Shown piece by piece: positions 1 through 11,206 of a DNA stretch of 64,000 nt. A program made the position numbers and the translations under genes. The stretch is from Artemisia argyi (Eukaryota; Streptophyta; Magnoliopsida; Asterales; Asteraceae), in NCBI GenBank assembly GCA_030686995.1, contig CM060703.1, forward strand, positions 111,010,361 to 111,074,360. Reading direction: 5' to 3'. Below the pieces are notes generated by a model. It ran no database searches. It saw only the letters and a list, made by a program, of their open reading frames with translations, and was not told the origin of the DNA. Within the stretch, counting starts at the first letter, position 1. Each line of letters starts with the position of its first letter.

Positions 1-275
1 ATTTTGATTGCATCTTAGTATTGGGTTAGTTGACTAGCAACTAATTCCGCCCATATCCTTCAAACCCGAGATTTTAATTTGCTTTCTTAAAAATATAAAA
101 ATACAAAAAGAATCATCCGTCATCTCTAGACCTAGTCTTTAGATTTTCTAATCCTAGCGACACTATTCCTAGCTGAACGATCAATCCCCCGGTACTTGTC
201 ATTATACTATACTACATTGATCAGGTACACTGCCTGGTGGGGGTTGTAAGCTTCTCGAGATCCCTCGATAGGTAA
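1..275 (+). mobile_element. Athila-like LTR 3' end, copy A
   Basis: This stretch is closely similar to 10,700-10,985 (+) and, inverted, to 3,232-3,500. Shared words are AACTAATTCCGCCCA, CACTATTCC, GATCAATCCCC, ACTATACTAC, GGTACACTGCCTGG and AAGCTTCTC. A phrase about a tract of GATCAATCCCC and a tail of ACTATACTAC...GTACACTGCC resembles the 3' end of plant gypsy LTRs, so I read this as the end of such an LTR plus a short leader. The left end is cut by the window edge. Family assignment is inference; the three-copy repeat itself is seen directly. Confidence 0.5.
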
Positions 276-1099
276 AGCCTGGTGCAATTCCCACGCATCA
301 ATATGGCTCTAAAGAGAAGGGTGAGGAGCATTCCATATGGGAGAGCGGTTTTTCCATTAAGAGGTATATCGGCCATACGTTTAGCCATGTAGTAGCCCAA
401 ATTGAAGGGTTGTCTAGTGGAGATACTAAATTGCATATAACTTAGACATATGTTCACATGATCTCTATTTCCTATGGAACTTATGACATTAGCCCTAAGA
501 ACCTCTTCCCATTTCCTAAATTGAGGTTTAAGCTCATTAAGTTCCATTCCGAATGGGTCTTTGTTCACTTCACTTCCCGACCGATTTTTCCTAGTGATGG
601 AGGTTCTTATGAAGAGATGGTCACAAAGCACTTCCTTGCTAACAAGAGGAGTGGCATAGGAGGGATCTTGTTCAATGGTGTCTAAAGTAGAGATTGGCCA
701 TTTGTCCGTGTAGAGGCAAGGGGCATTATTTGGAATACCAAGGATTTTAGCAAATTTATCTAGAGACACAACCGTTTTGTGTTCATTGATGAAAAATTCC
801 ACGGATATCTTACCATCTTCATTACTCGAGAGATCTACGGTAGCATATAATTCTAGAATGAACCTAGGACAAATTGGCTCATCAATATCTAGGAGACAAT
901 CAAAGTTGATGGTAGCTAAGTCTTGGCGAATGGAGTTTCCTTTTAGGAAGGATGGATCAATGGTTCTCCCCTCATGAACATAACACTTTTCTAACCCCTT
1001 AAAGACATTGAATCGGTGTGGAGTAAGACCTTTGGTCATATGGTGTTTGGGTAGATACTTTAGGGTGCCTTTGTGATCGGAGTATGTTGCGGGAGGCAT
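221..1099 (-). pseudogene. Athila-type ORF1 / plant-transposon domain fragment
   Basis: An uninterrupted 292-codon frame. Residues of about 25-130 carry the pattern of the plant-retroelement ORF1 / putative plant transposon protein domain: CPRFILELYATV, then KISVEFFINEH, then FAKILGIPN and LYTDKW. Such domains are found in Athila-like gypsy elements; their function is unknown and they probably act in the element's own particle or RNA handling. The last 20 or so codons (below about 290) lie inside the LTR-end repeat read backwards, so the C terminus is chimeric and the piece is a fragment joined to an LTR of opposite orientation. No partner pol domain is visible nearby. The start ATG at 1099 is the first in the frame. 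Confidence 0.55.
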
Positions 1100-3050
1100 G
1101 TTGATTCCTAGAAAGCATGAAATTTTATATTTTAGTTAATATCAACGACTTTTACAATGTAGATGTTCTAATGTGTTCCTATATGCTAACAATGTGGATA
1201 TGTGGTTATCTTGACTCTTTTTAATGCTCAAAACATTTTATAATGCAAGTTTTTGTTATAAAACAAAAGATAACCCAAACACTCCTAATTTAGTGTAGCT
1301 TCAATTGAATGTACCCGAAAACACATATTGGTTATGTGTCCTCTATAGCATTCAAGAGATGTTATGTAAATGATGTTTTCATAATGTTTTTCATTTGTTT
1401 TAACAATGTGGTGAAAGGTTATGTTCTAATTGTGGGAAGTAATAATTAAAAGAGAATGAACTTTGTGTGTTTGATAAATCATGATAACAATAAAAGGATG
1501 CAATTCCTAACTAATGAAAAGAATGATTAGTTCACCACCAAGGTTTTTCATGAATCAACAAGTTTATGCATAAACCCTAAGATTTTAGTTTTTGTAAATG
1601 AATGGAAATCCTAGGCTTGAATTAGACATGTACTTAGGATAAAGAAAACTTACAATGATGATTGAAAGAGGGATACTTGAGAGAGAGCCCTAATTTTCGT
1701 ATGTGATGATGTTTATGAATGAATAGTGGTAGTGAATTAGTTATGGTTATGAGTTTGGGAGTGTTTGGTTTGTGATTTAAGGTAAAACCCATCTGCAGAA
1801 TTGGCAGACCAGGCGGAACCAAAAAGAGGGTTCAGCCCGTTATGCCTAAGGGTTCCGCTGATTCTGCAGTAGAAAATCTTAAATGATTTGTTTTGATTTT
1901 TGTGATTTTATTCTAATGTTCCAAACTATAATGTAGGTTCCATAAGTCCTAAGCCAAGCCTAAGAAGGTTGAATGGTTCTCGTTTAGGATGTTTTATGAA
2001 AGTGTTGACGATGTGGTTTTTGTATGAAACTTTCTTAGTTGAGATGTCCCTCAATGAACATTTTTACCAAGGCGATGATGATGAATTCCAATATGTTTAG
2101 TGAGAGCATATTAGATTTGATTATCACTGAGGTCGATGCTTCCTTTGTTGTCTCTTAAATGACGAAGATGACATCAAGTAAGAATATGATGTTGATGAGA
2201 GTCTTCTTGATCTTAAGGAACTTGTTGACATGCTTTTCAGCCCGACATGGCTTTAGTATGTTAAGGTATCATGAGTCGTTTGATACAAAAGATTTAAGTT
2301 TTTTAAGCGAAAATTTATTCACCCCCTCTTTTACGCTTTCAAAATTGATACCAGACATACGTCGCTAAAATATTCAAAACAAATAGTTTTTAAAATTGAG
2401 TATGGTCCATGTATCAAATTACCCATGAAGGGGGACAAAATATGAAAAGTTTTTATTTGCTTAATACTTACAAGTTTTGTTGCTAAATATACTTTGTCAT
2501 ACTAACTTGAAGGTTTTCTTGAAAAATAAAAGAAAATACTTTGTAAATGTTCGGTCATGTGTTTAGAACAAATTACAAAGATATATGGTTTTGAAAAGAG
2601 CGTTTTGAACAACTCTTAGTTTTGGTTTCATAAATATTTTTTCTAAGTCCTGAAAGTTGAAATCACGTGCAATATATTCGATAAATGTTCGGTATCTAGT
2701 TTATTAAGTTTTACATCTTTTCCCTACGTCAAAATTGTGACAAGTAAATTTGTTTGGGTCAGAACTGTTAAAGTAGACGAATCCCTTATTTGTCAGATGG
2801 AAACTTTAATTATTTAAGGGTACTGTGGATCTGTCTGTCTGTTTTTCAGAACCGGGTTATTTTCAAAAATTTGTATAATCAGACCTAAGTCCGTTGAAGT
2901 CGTGCCACCTATCATTTTAAACGTAATTGAGTCTACTTTCATTTATAATCAACCGTAAGTCCGTTTGTAATAGAAGATCATTTTCGATTGATGCGAGGAT
3001 TGCGGCCTCACAAAAGGTTTTACCCAATGTTTCAAAAATCGGTCAACTCG
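1100..3050. other. Non-coding, retroelement-derived spacer
   Basis: AT-rich sequence with only short chance frames. No domain, LTR boundary or RNA gene is recognisable. It lies between the Athila-type ORF fragment and an inverted Athila-like LTR, so it is probably decayed interior of such an element. Confidence 0.4.
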
Positions 3051-3175
3051 ACCTTGTAATCGGCAATTACAAGGTGCACGGCCTTTCACCTTGTTGATTT
3101 TTACAAGGTAATCGGCCTTGTAATCGGTGATTACAAGGTAATCGGCTTTGTAATCGGTTATTAATCGCTACAAGG
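3051..3175. repeat. TTGTAATCGG / CCGATTACAA local repeat
   Basis: The ten-base word TTGTAATCGG occurs several times in direct orientation, alternating with TTACAAGG and near-complements such as CGATTACAAGG. The tract therefore has both a tandem and a palindromic character. It sits just outside the LTR end at 3,232 and has no match elsewhere in the window. Confidence 0.6.
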
Positions 3176-3231
3176 CCTTCAACCGCCTCACTACCGACTC
3201 ACGATTTTTGCAACATTGGTTTCACCTCTCA

Positions 3232-4526
3232 AGGGATCTTGAGATATTTTGCAATCCTCCAGGCAGTGTACCTGATCGTTGTAGTGTAGTATAGGTATGT
3301 CTGGGGGATTGATCATTCTCTAGGGGAATAGTGTCGTTAGGATTTCACTAATAAACGGAAAATAAAAATAACAAGAAAGTAAAGTGGTGAACTTCTTGTA
3401 TGAGACAAAATGTGTACTTAGATTTCACTACTCCCTAGTTATCTCATGGTGATTAGTTGAATGTCACAATTGTTTAGTTGAAGGATTGTATTCCTTAATA
3501 CCAGTCGTGGGGGCGTGTACGTCCTTCCCCAACCCTACGAATATCTATTTCTTCTTATGACGACACGTTTAGTATCCTATCATAGAATCATCAACATCTA
3601 CTCATGCATTAAATACAATCAATAAAACCGTAGTACACATCTGATTATGTTTCTTAAGACATTCAAGCTTGTTACACAAAGGAGGTTAGCCACTTTTCAT
3701 AAGCCTAATGCGAGTCAATTAACCAAACAATAAACAACTAATCAAGAATCAATAACTAGGTTTCATTCGATCTAAGCAGACACTAAGTAATCTGAGCTAG
3801 CATGTTAATGTAAAGAAAAGATAAACAATTAATCAAACAACAAATAGACATATTAAATGATTAAGGAAAATAGACATATTAAATGATTAAGGAAAATTTA
3901 TCTTTAATTGAACATGGAAGAAAAGAGGGTATGAAACCCTAAAAAAGCTGTAAAATTCGGACTAGGGTTTATGTCTCCAATGTTGCACAAAGTGACACAC
4001 TTATGAATGAAAAAAAAAACAAAACTATATATAGATTTACATAGGTGACGGCGTCAGGTTATGAGTTCTGACGTTGTCAGCTCGCCGTCATTAGGGTTTC
4101 GTGTTGCACAATTAAGCTTTCTGACATAGTCATGTTCAAATCACTTATGGGCCGTCTCTTGTAAATTTTGTACCAGACGGCCTACCTCCAATAACACCTG
4201 ATGCCGTCAGGTGTAATATCATGAAAAGTTCACTAGAGCGTCAAATGTAATATTTTCCACCTCTTGAATCTTCAAGTGACGGTGTCACCATTTAAGGCGT
4301 GATGCCGTCAGGTGTAATTTCCTGACTTGTTTTCTTGACCTTGTCGTTTTCTTCACTTTTGAGTCCAAAAACGTCCAAAATGCTCCATTTTCCAGAATTC
4401 ATGTCCCAAGTACCGATAATGAGAATAGAAACGATTTGAGGCAATATTTGATCATATATTTACGATTTAAGGCTTAAATGACCCCTTAAAAGCGTATCAA
4501 ATAAATCATTGTCAAATATTCCTACA
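3232..4526 (-). mobile_element. Athila-like LTR, inverted copy B
   Basis: Read on the - strand this block starts near 4526 with TGTAGGAATATT, directly after a stretch containing GAGGGCAAGCAAATCCCAAG (PPT-like context). It ends with the same terminal words as copies A and C (CTATACTAC, GGTACACTGCCTGG, AAGATCCCTTGAGA). The inner part matches 10,360-10,985 reversed (for example ACAAGCTTGAATGTCTTA and GATAGGATACTAAACGTGTCG). A TATATATAG tract near 4026-4036 is a plausible U3 TATA box on the - strand. The word GCCGTCAGGTGTAAT occurs twice, near 4204 and 4304. Exact ends are uncertain to tens of bases. Confidence 0.5.
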
Positions 4527-6140
4527 CTTGGGATTTGCTTGCCCTCAAGCAAATGAGCTTTTTCACCAATCAAAATACAAGTTATGGGTCATTTAACATC
4601 AACATAAAAGTAATTACAACAAATGATTGTTCTACCTTAGTCAAAACAAGCACGAAAATTATAAACTAGCACCTTACCTTAAGTGTTTGGATACTCTCAT
4701 CTCCCGGGTGTTATAAGTTTATATATCACAAATGGAAATGTAAAAATATCACTCACTACCTGTCATAGCAAATAGATTACCATACGCTTGGGAAAGGATC
4801 AAAACCTCCACCACTTTGGCGTAAGCACCTAGGATAAACTATCAAAAAGGTCTTTTGAAGGGTTATAACATTAGGTGTAAGGGTATGGAAAACACGGTTT
4901 GTTGGATAAGGGATAATTTACTGGTGGCAAGTCAATTGTCTTGGTCAATTACATGTACAATGAAGCGTTGGTAAGCCAAGACTCGACTCAACTTAAAACT
5001 AACTACAACTCTTTTTGGTATTTTTCAAGACACTTTAATAACTTAAACATAAATAAAAAAAGGGGATGGTAGTCCGTATGTTTTTTTCCACTTTTTTTTC
5101 TATTTTTTTTTCAAGTTTTTCGTTTTTTATTTATTTTTATTTTTTTTCATACACTCTTGCCCTACCATCCAAAATAATACATTGTAGGGAGCTCGTTTCC
5201 TCCCTACACTTGAACTTTTACTTAATTAAAAATAGAGACCCGATTTAAGAAAATCGAAACACTTGGAGTACTTTAAAACATTAACGCATATATGAGGATA
5301 ATAAATGATGTTCTTCCCCATTACTCCATAACACTAGTACTTTACCCATGAGTCCCAATCATCCCAAAACAATATGTACAAGATATGACTCGACTTATCA
5401 ACCATGTAATCAATTAGACAATTAACTAAGGGTTTAAGCATGTAACAATAATGCACTAAAGATGAGTGCATACAAGGTAGGCTAACGCAATTTGGGTGTA
5501 TATTTGGGGATAGATTGTCAACAGATTCTTCCTTTAAGTAAAATGCTTAAAGTTAGAAACGAAAAATATAGGCTTTGAGGGGTGTACCAGGGGTATCGTG
5601 TACTAAAAACGAGTACATCGCAAAGGTGTGGGAGAATTACTTGACCAATAAAGTCAACATAATTATAATATAGGTGTAAAACAAGGGTTATCCTAATGCC
5701 TCTTATCATGTAGTAAATCCTAACTACACTAATGTAGTCTCACTAGTGGTCTCAGGATGCATCGCTAACGCAAGTTCTAGAATCTAAATACTACCGGTAC
5801 ACTCACAAGCATAAAAAATGAATGCTTTTTCCTAAGATCTAAAGGTGAACCTCACATATTTGGGGTGGAAATTTTTTAGTGGTACGGTTTTTTGTGCTAG
5901 TCATATAATTCCTATCCATGAGACGTTTATTAAGACTAAAGTTTCACAACTATATGTTGTAAAAAATTTTAAAATTGGTGCCAAAATTATGCTAGCGAGT
6001 ATTTCTCTTAGTATTATTACACATCTACTATTAAACAAAACAAAAATCAAGTGGAGTTATAGTTTCCAAGATATCCCAATTTACCCTCCCTACACTTAAA
6101 TCGAACACTGTCCCCAATGTTCAAAATAAAAAATGTAAAA
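4527..6140 (-). mobile_element. Athila-like 3' internal region (non-coding)
   Basis: Immediately upstream (in - orientation) of LTR copy B. At 6,085-6,125 the - strand reads GAACATTGGGGACAGTGTTC followed by GATTTAAGTGTAGGGAGGG, a phrase I know from the 3' region of plant Athila/Tat elements upstream of the 3' LTR. The rest has T-rich tracts (5,085-5,150) and only short frames. No env-like or pol domain is seen, so the element has lost its coding part. Confidence 0.4.
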
Positions 6141-6700
6141 GTAAAGATAAATGAAAATGAAAGAAACTAATATTCACTAGGTATGGACGATCATGAGAAC
6201 ATGGTTAAATCTTCCTCCAAGAAAATGAACATGAAAAGCTTCAATCCTGAAATATAATCATCTTCTTATCCAATATAACTTGTAAAGAACTAAGAAAACA
6301 AACATAAAACCTCGCATAAAATCGGCGGTAAATTCTATATAAAAGCAAATCCTAGAAAGCGGTTTAAGATAATATCAAGTACTATTCACTATTCATTTTC
6401 ACTATTCACTTTTACTATTCATTCCCGATACCTACACCACCTTTTGACTAGTACATTTTAAATGACCTTGCCTAATCATATGCCTAGTCATCAACCAGAT
6501 ATTATTTAGATAATATCTTACAAAATATCTCACTAAGAGAAGTCAAGTTGAAATTCTCTTCTTAAATATCTTAACTAGATATTAAACAATTACGATTTTA
6601 GGCCCTTCTTTAGATAGGGCCTATTGTTGATTTAGGCAACCTCACCTCACCGCCTTAACCTTTCTTTTGCTATTGCTATTAGCCCATTCCTAGTTTAGGC
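6141..6700. other. Non-coding spacer with CTATTCA cluster
   Basis: No gene. At 6,381-6,425 the word CTATTCA(C/T) recurs about five times in 45 bases. The same word cluster occurs near the 5' ends of the Tekay-type LTRs at 16,341-16,389 and 37,879-38,030, so this may be a scrap of a related LTR. Confidence 0.45.
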
Positions 6701-9700
6701 TTGAATAAATAAGGTAGCCCACTTTCATAAAGGCTTAAATTGGAGTTGTTCATGCCCTGGGGTTATTGTATGCGACAATCACTTTCTCAAGGAATAGTCT
6801 AAGGCCGGTTAGAATGCCCCTTCCACTAGAATCCACTCAGGGTCGGAGGAGCAGCTAATCCAACTTCTTGAGATATTGAAGAACGAACATTTGCTTGAAT
6901 TCCTTGCCTCACCCTGAGATGAGAGGGAAGGTCGATTTTACTCGAATCCTGGACCTGATCTTTAATCCTACACCGGTTAATGATGTGATGGGAGAAGTAA
7001 TGGTCAAGATTGGGTGGGAAATGATCAGAGAAGGTTCAGAAACCCTAATCCTCAGCTATAAATAGAAGAGAAGAGCAATGGAAGAAATATTAGTATAATT
7101 AGGTAGTTTATGTGTCGTATAAGTTAATTTCAAGCTTTTAGTGTACAATTTAGCATTCAAATAGTGTATTTTCTGTTTTCAGTGTACTCTTAAGTCTTTT
7201 TATCAATAAAAATCAAGTTTCAGTTGAAATCTCAGTGTATGCAATTTCTATTTTATTTCAAGAATCTCATTAAGCATGTTTACTGTTTTCTGTGTAATGG
7301 TATGGACTCCTAGGATCATATAAGCTCCAAGAAAGCTTAATAAAGCTTTTAGAAACATTAAAACACAGTTTAGTTATAAAAAATTCAAAAACACAAAAAC
7401 AGTCAACAAAAGTCAACTTTCAGGTTTTATGAAGATTTAAGCTGGAGCACAGTGAATTTTGGATGGCTGTGAGTTAGTGGTCTTGTGGAAGACCTATAGG
7501 TTGGTTTGTGGTCCTTGGTTCTTGGTATAAGCAGGATTGCACATTGTAAGCCTTTAAACTCATTTCTAAATTCCTACTGTAGCACTGCTTATATTATTAC
7601 TTATTTGGCTTATTTATGCTTGTTTAGTGTTAGTTAGTAATAATATTGCTTTAATTCAGTAGCTTGTTAATTAAAATTGGTGTTTACTTAGTATTTCATT
7701 TCCACTGTCTCAATTAGTATTTTAGAAATTTTTGTTATTTGTTGTTAGACTTGTTGTTTCTGTGTTTAAAACAACTTGATTCATCACAATATAAGCCTCA
7801 GAGATTATTACTTGGTCTTAATCGGTCAAACCCTTTGAAAATCATAAAACTGTATTTTTAAAAGGGTGTTTGGGATTACTAAGTTAGCTGTGATCTAGGG
7901 TGTCTCTGTTGATGCTTGTGGTTGTTATTTGTCACTTAGGTCTGTATTAGTTCAGTCAAATCATAAAAACTTACCTTTGTTTATTAAAAAGTCAAAATAG
8001 CTTTTGATTCAACCTCATTTGTCATCTGTTAAGCATTTTGAGTCCAAACCTCATCAACACCTTTCAAAAGTAGTTGTTCTAGCTTAATTAGGTCTTATCA
8101 TAGCTTAATATAACTTAATTAGTGCTTAAATTTAGGTAGAATCTCACAAAAGTCAACTTGAGTTCATAATTTCAAAAAGTCAAAAGTAGACCTGTTTCAG
8201 AAATCCAAAACTTGAGAGATTTTTTGTGATTTTTGTGTTAGGCTTGAGACCTTGATCTTTTCAGAAGTTAATGTTTGTCACCTAGTCTACAAGTTTCCAC
8301 AATCAGCATATTTTTAATATTTTTAATAAAGCTTGTGCAAGTGCTTATTTTGACCTGCAGGGCAAGTACATGCCCTGTACACAGGATTTTAGCCAATATT
8401 CCAAGTGCTTTTGTAACTACCCTATTGGACCCCACACCCTGTACCCTGGCTTTTTGGAAAGCCAATAAGCTCAGCTACAAGGTTCAGGGCTTATTTTGTG
8501 ATCTTTGGCTTATTTGATAAGGCTGCAAGTCCCCTTAAGATTGACCATTTCCTGAGTGTACACTGAGTCACTCAGTGTGTGACCTCAACTTCCAAGCACC
8601 ACCCAGTGCTCATTAATAAGCCATAAGCCCAGCTTATTGGCTTATTTTGTAGTTGACCAGTCCACCTTCATAGTCCAAGTCTTGTTTTGAACTCCCTTTG
8701 ACTTCTGTGGACCCTACAGAGGTTCAAAATCCCTTGGTTTGGCCAGTTTTAGGCCTTGTGTTTGATTGAGTGCTTATTTGTTCTCAGTAGCTTTTCCAGA
8801 GTGCTTATTTGTTCCACTTGTCTTATTTTAAGTTGATAATCATCTATTTATGCTAAGTTGTCCACTTCTCAGCTTTTTCACAAAGTGCTTAAGTCCTAAT
8901 AAGCTTATAAGTCCACTGTTTAGCACAAGGGGGTGCTCATAGCTTATTATTAAGCTATTTCAAAAGTCTTTTCATAAAAGTTTCTTGTTTTTAACTTATA
9001 ATCAACTGTCAATAAGAAAAACCAACAAAAAAAAACCAAATTTAAAAATAGTGATAGCTTCTATTTAATAGATTTTATCTTTTTAATTTTTCTTTTCAGC
9101 TTATTAATAAGCATTTCTTCATTTTTATATTTTTCTTAATTTCCTGTCACCTTAAAGTATTTTCAGTAATTTTCTTAGATTTTTCTCTTTTCATTTAATA
9201 ATTATTAGAATTAATAATAGTTTAATTAATTAATTAGATAATATTAGTAATTAAATTGTTTTCTTAATTTTTGATTAACAACAGTAGGTTTTTATATTTT
9301 TCCTAGGTTTCATAAATCATTTAGGATTTTTAGAAAATAGTTTATTAAACACTACTGTTCAGTTTCTAATTTTTTTAATTAATACTAGCTAAATTAGGTT
9401 TTAATTAATTAATAAGTAAATAATTAGTAAAATAGTCTAAATATAATTTTTAGAAACTTTTTATAATTTTTTAGGATTCTTGTGATGTTTAATTAGTTTT
9501 GAAAAATACTTCTTAATTATCTTAGGCATTTTCTTAATCTTGGTAATTTTAATTAGTTTAAATAGTTAAGTTTTGTTTAATTAGTTATTAATTTATAAAA
9601 ATCCCACAAAAAGACAAAAACATTTCTTTTTAATTTTTATATTTTCCTTAAGTTAATTTAGAAGTTTAGAAAATAATTTTGCAAATTTTTAGTTTAATTT

Positions 9701-10165
9701 TGTAACCTTAATCATTTTTAGTTTGTTTTAAATTAGATTTTAATTACTTTTTAAATAGTTTTCTTAATTTATTAGTATTTAAATATTAAAATAATCAAGT
9801 AAATAATTTTATTTCATTTTAATTTTCTTTTAAGTTTGTAAAAGTTTCACTTGCACCCCCTGTAGTTGTAAAATTGTTTAAATCTCACATTTTTCTCTCT
9901 GTAAACATTTACTGATTTCCAATTTGTATTTGTGTAATCATATCTGTATATCCGTTATTTCAAATTGTCCAAACACCAAGCAATCAGTAATATAATCACT
10001 TCTCAATCATCTTTGGTTACTGTCCTCAGTGCCACTCATTCTCCAAAACGTTTTCAAACACCATTTCAATCTCGTCGGGACATAACGACCCGGGGAAACA
10101 CTATACTATCCACGGAGCATTGACTCTAGGCAGTTTGACTTTGTTGACCAAATCACATGGTCAAT
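6700..10165 (+). mobile_element. AT-rich LTR-like block 1
   Basis: A 3.4-kb, very AT-rich block without coding frames. It has a TATA box (7056-7065, CTATAAATAG) followed by a long leader and repeated AAGCTTATT/GCTTATTAATAAGC-type words. It closes at 10,075-10,140 with a phrase about CGGGACATAACGACCCGGGG and CACTATACTATCC, of the type seen at 3' ends of large plant gypsy LTRs. A block of the same architecture lies at 59,970-63,660. I read both as large LTRs (solo or truncated); no PBS, TSD or partner LTR could be placed. Confidence 0.35.
7056..7065 (+). promoter_or_regulatory. TATA box of LTR-like block 1
   Basis: CTATAAATAG, about 350 bases into the block, with a typical plant spacing to a purine-rich leader (GAAGAGAAGAGCAATGGAAG). 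It is comparable to the TATAAATAG at 60,776-60,785 in the second block. Confidence 0.45.
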
Positions 10166-10359
10166 AATATCTGACGGTTTAGGCTCAATCATGTCTACTT
10201 ATGATTGTGTGAAACTTGTTTATAATTAATTAGATCTTATTGATTCCTTGTTGATGTTTGTGCCTATCTTCATCAATTAAGGTGTGACAACTTCAATAGG
10301 TCTAATTGATTTAATTTATAATTCTTGTTTCATATTGTCTCTTGTTTGATTGATTGATT

Positions 10360-10985
10360 CACCTTAGGTCTAAGAAAACTAGCTAATCTCCTTTACGGTA
10401 ACAAGCTTGAATGTCTTAGAAAAGGCAATCGGATGTATACTACGGTTTTATTGGTTGTTTTTAATGCATAAGTAACTATTAATGAGGCCATGATAGGATA
10501 CTAAACGTGTCGTCATAGGAAGAGATAGAAGCTTATAGAGTTGGGGAAGATCGTACACGGCCCCATGAATGGTATTAAGGAAAGCAACCCTTCAGTTACA
10601 ACAAGGTTAACATTCAATAGTTAGAATTTGAGAGCTAGCAAGGAGTAATACATTATAAGTAGATACGCTTCACTTCCCTTGTAAACCCTAATTTACTTTT
10701 CTTGCATATTAGTTTAAATTAGTAGCTTTTGGGTTAGTTGATTAGCAACTAATTCCGCCCATTCTTCCTAACCTAGATTTTACTGCTTTCACAAAATATA
10801 AAATACAAAAAAAATTATCATTCACCTTTAGACCTAATTGACTTAGTTTCAATCCTAGCGAACACTATTCCCTGTGGAGAATGATCAATCCCCTAGTACT
10901 TGCCACTTCACTATACTACATCGGTCAAGTACACTGCCTGGTGGGGATTGTAAGCTTCTCAAGATCCCTTGAGAAGTAAAACTTT
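10360..10985 (+). mobile_element. Athila-like LTR 3' part, copy C
   Basis: Same family as copies A and B, same orientation as A. From 10,360 it aligns with the reverse of 3,750-3,232 (AACAAGCTTGAATGTCTTAG, ACTACGGTTTTATTG, GATAGGATACTAAACGTGTC, GGTATTAAGGAA). It ends at GATCCCTTGAGAAGTAAAAC. After 10,985 the sequence changes abruptly to a low-complexity tract. Confidence 0.5.
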
Positions 10986-10994
10986 TATGTAGAC

Positions 10995-11206
10995 TACAAT
11001 CCACTCATCAATTTTTCATATGTTTTCATCCGTTTTTTGACGTGTTTTAACGCTTTTGTCCGTTTCATACATATTCATCCGTTTTCTTGCGTTTTCATCT
11101 GTTTTATTGCGTTTCCGTTTGTTTTCATTTGTTTTCGTCCATTTTCATCCATTTTCTTTTGTTTTCTTCCTATTTTTCATACGTTTTCATCCTTTTTCAT
11201 ACGTTT
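10995..11206 (+). repeat. Degenerate GTTTTCATCC array
   Basis: Roughly 15-18 imperfect units of about 12 bases around the words GTTTTCATCCGTTTT and TTTTCATACG. It occupies the place where the first ~680 bases of the chromovirus 5' LTR should be, compared with the 3' LTR at 16,276-16,957. Frames through it encode only Phe/Ile/Ser-rich repeats and are not genes. Confidence 0.6.

Noticed and set aside
3051..3175. CRISPR-like repeat array
   Set aside because: Repeats are short, unequally spaced and partly palindromic, without unique spacers; the host is a plant.
5066..5248. Short + strand frame rich in Phe, Ser and Tyr
   Set aside because: It follows a T-rich low-complexity tract in retroelement 3' sequence and has no domain or promoter.
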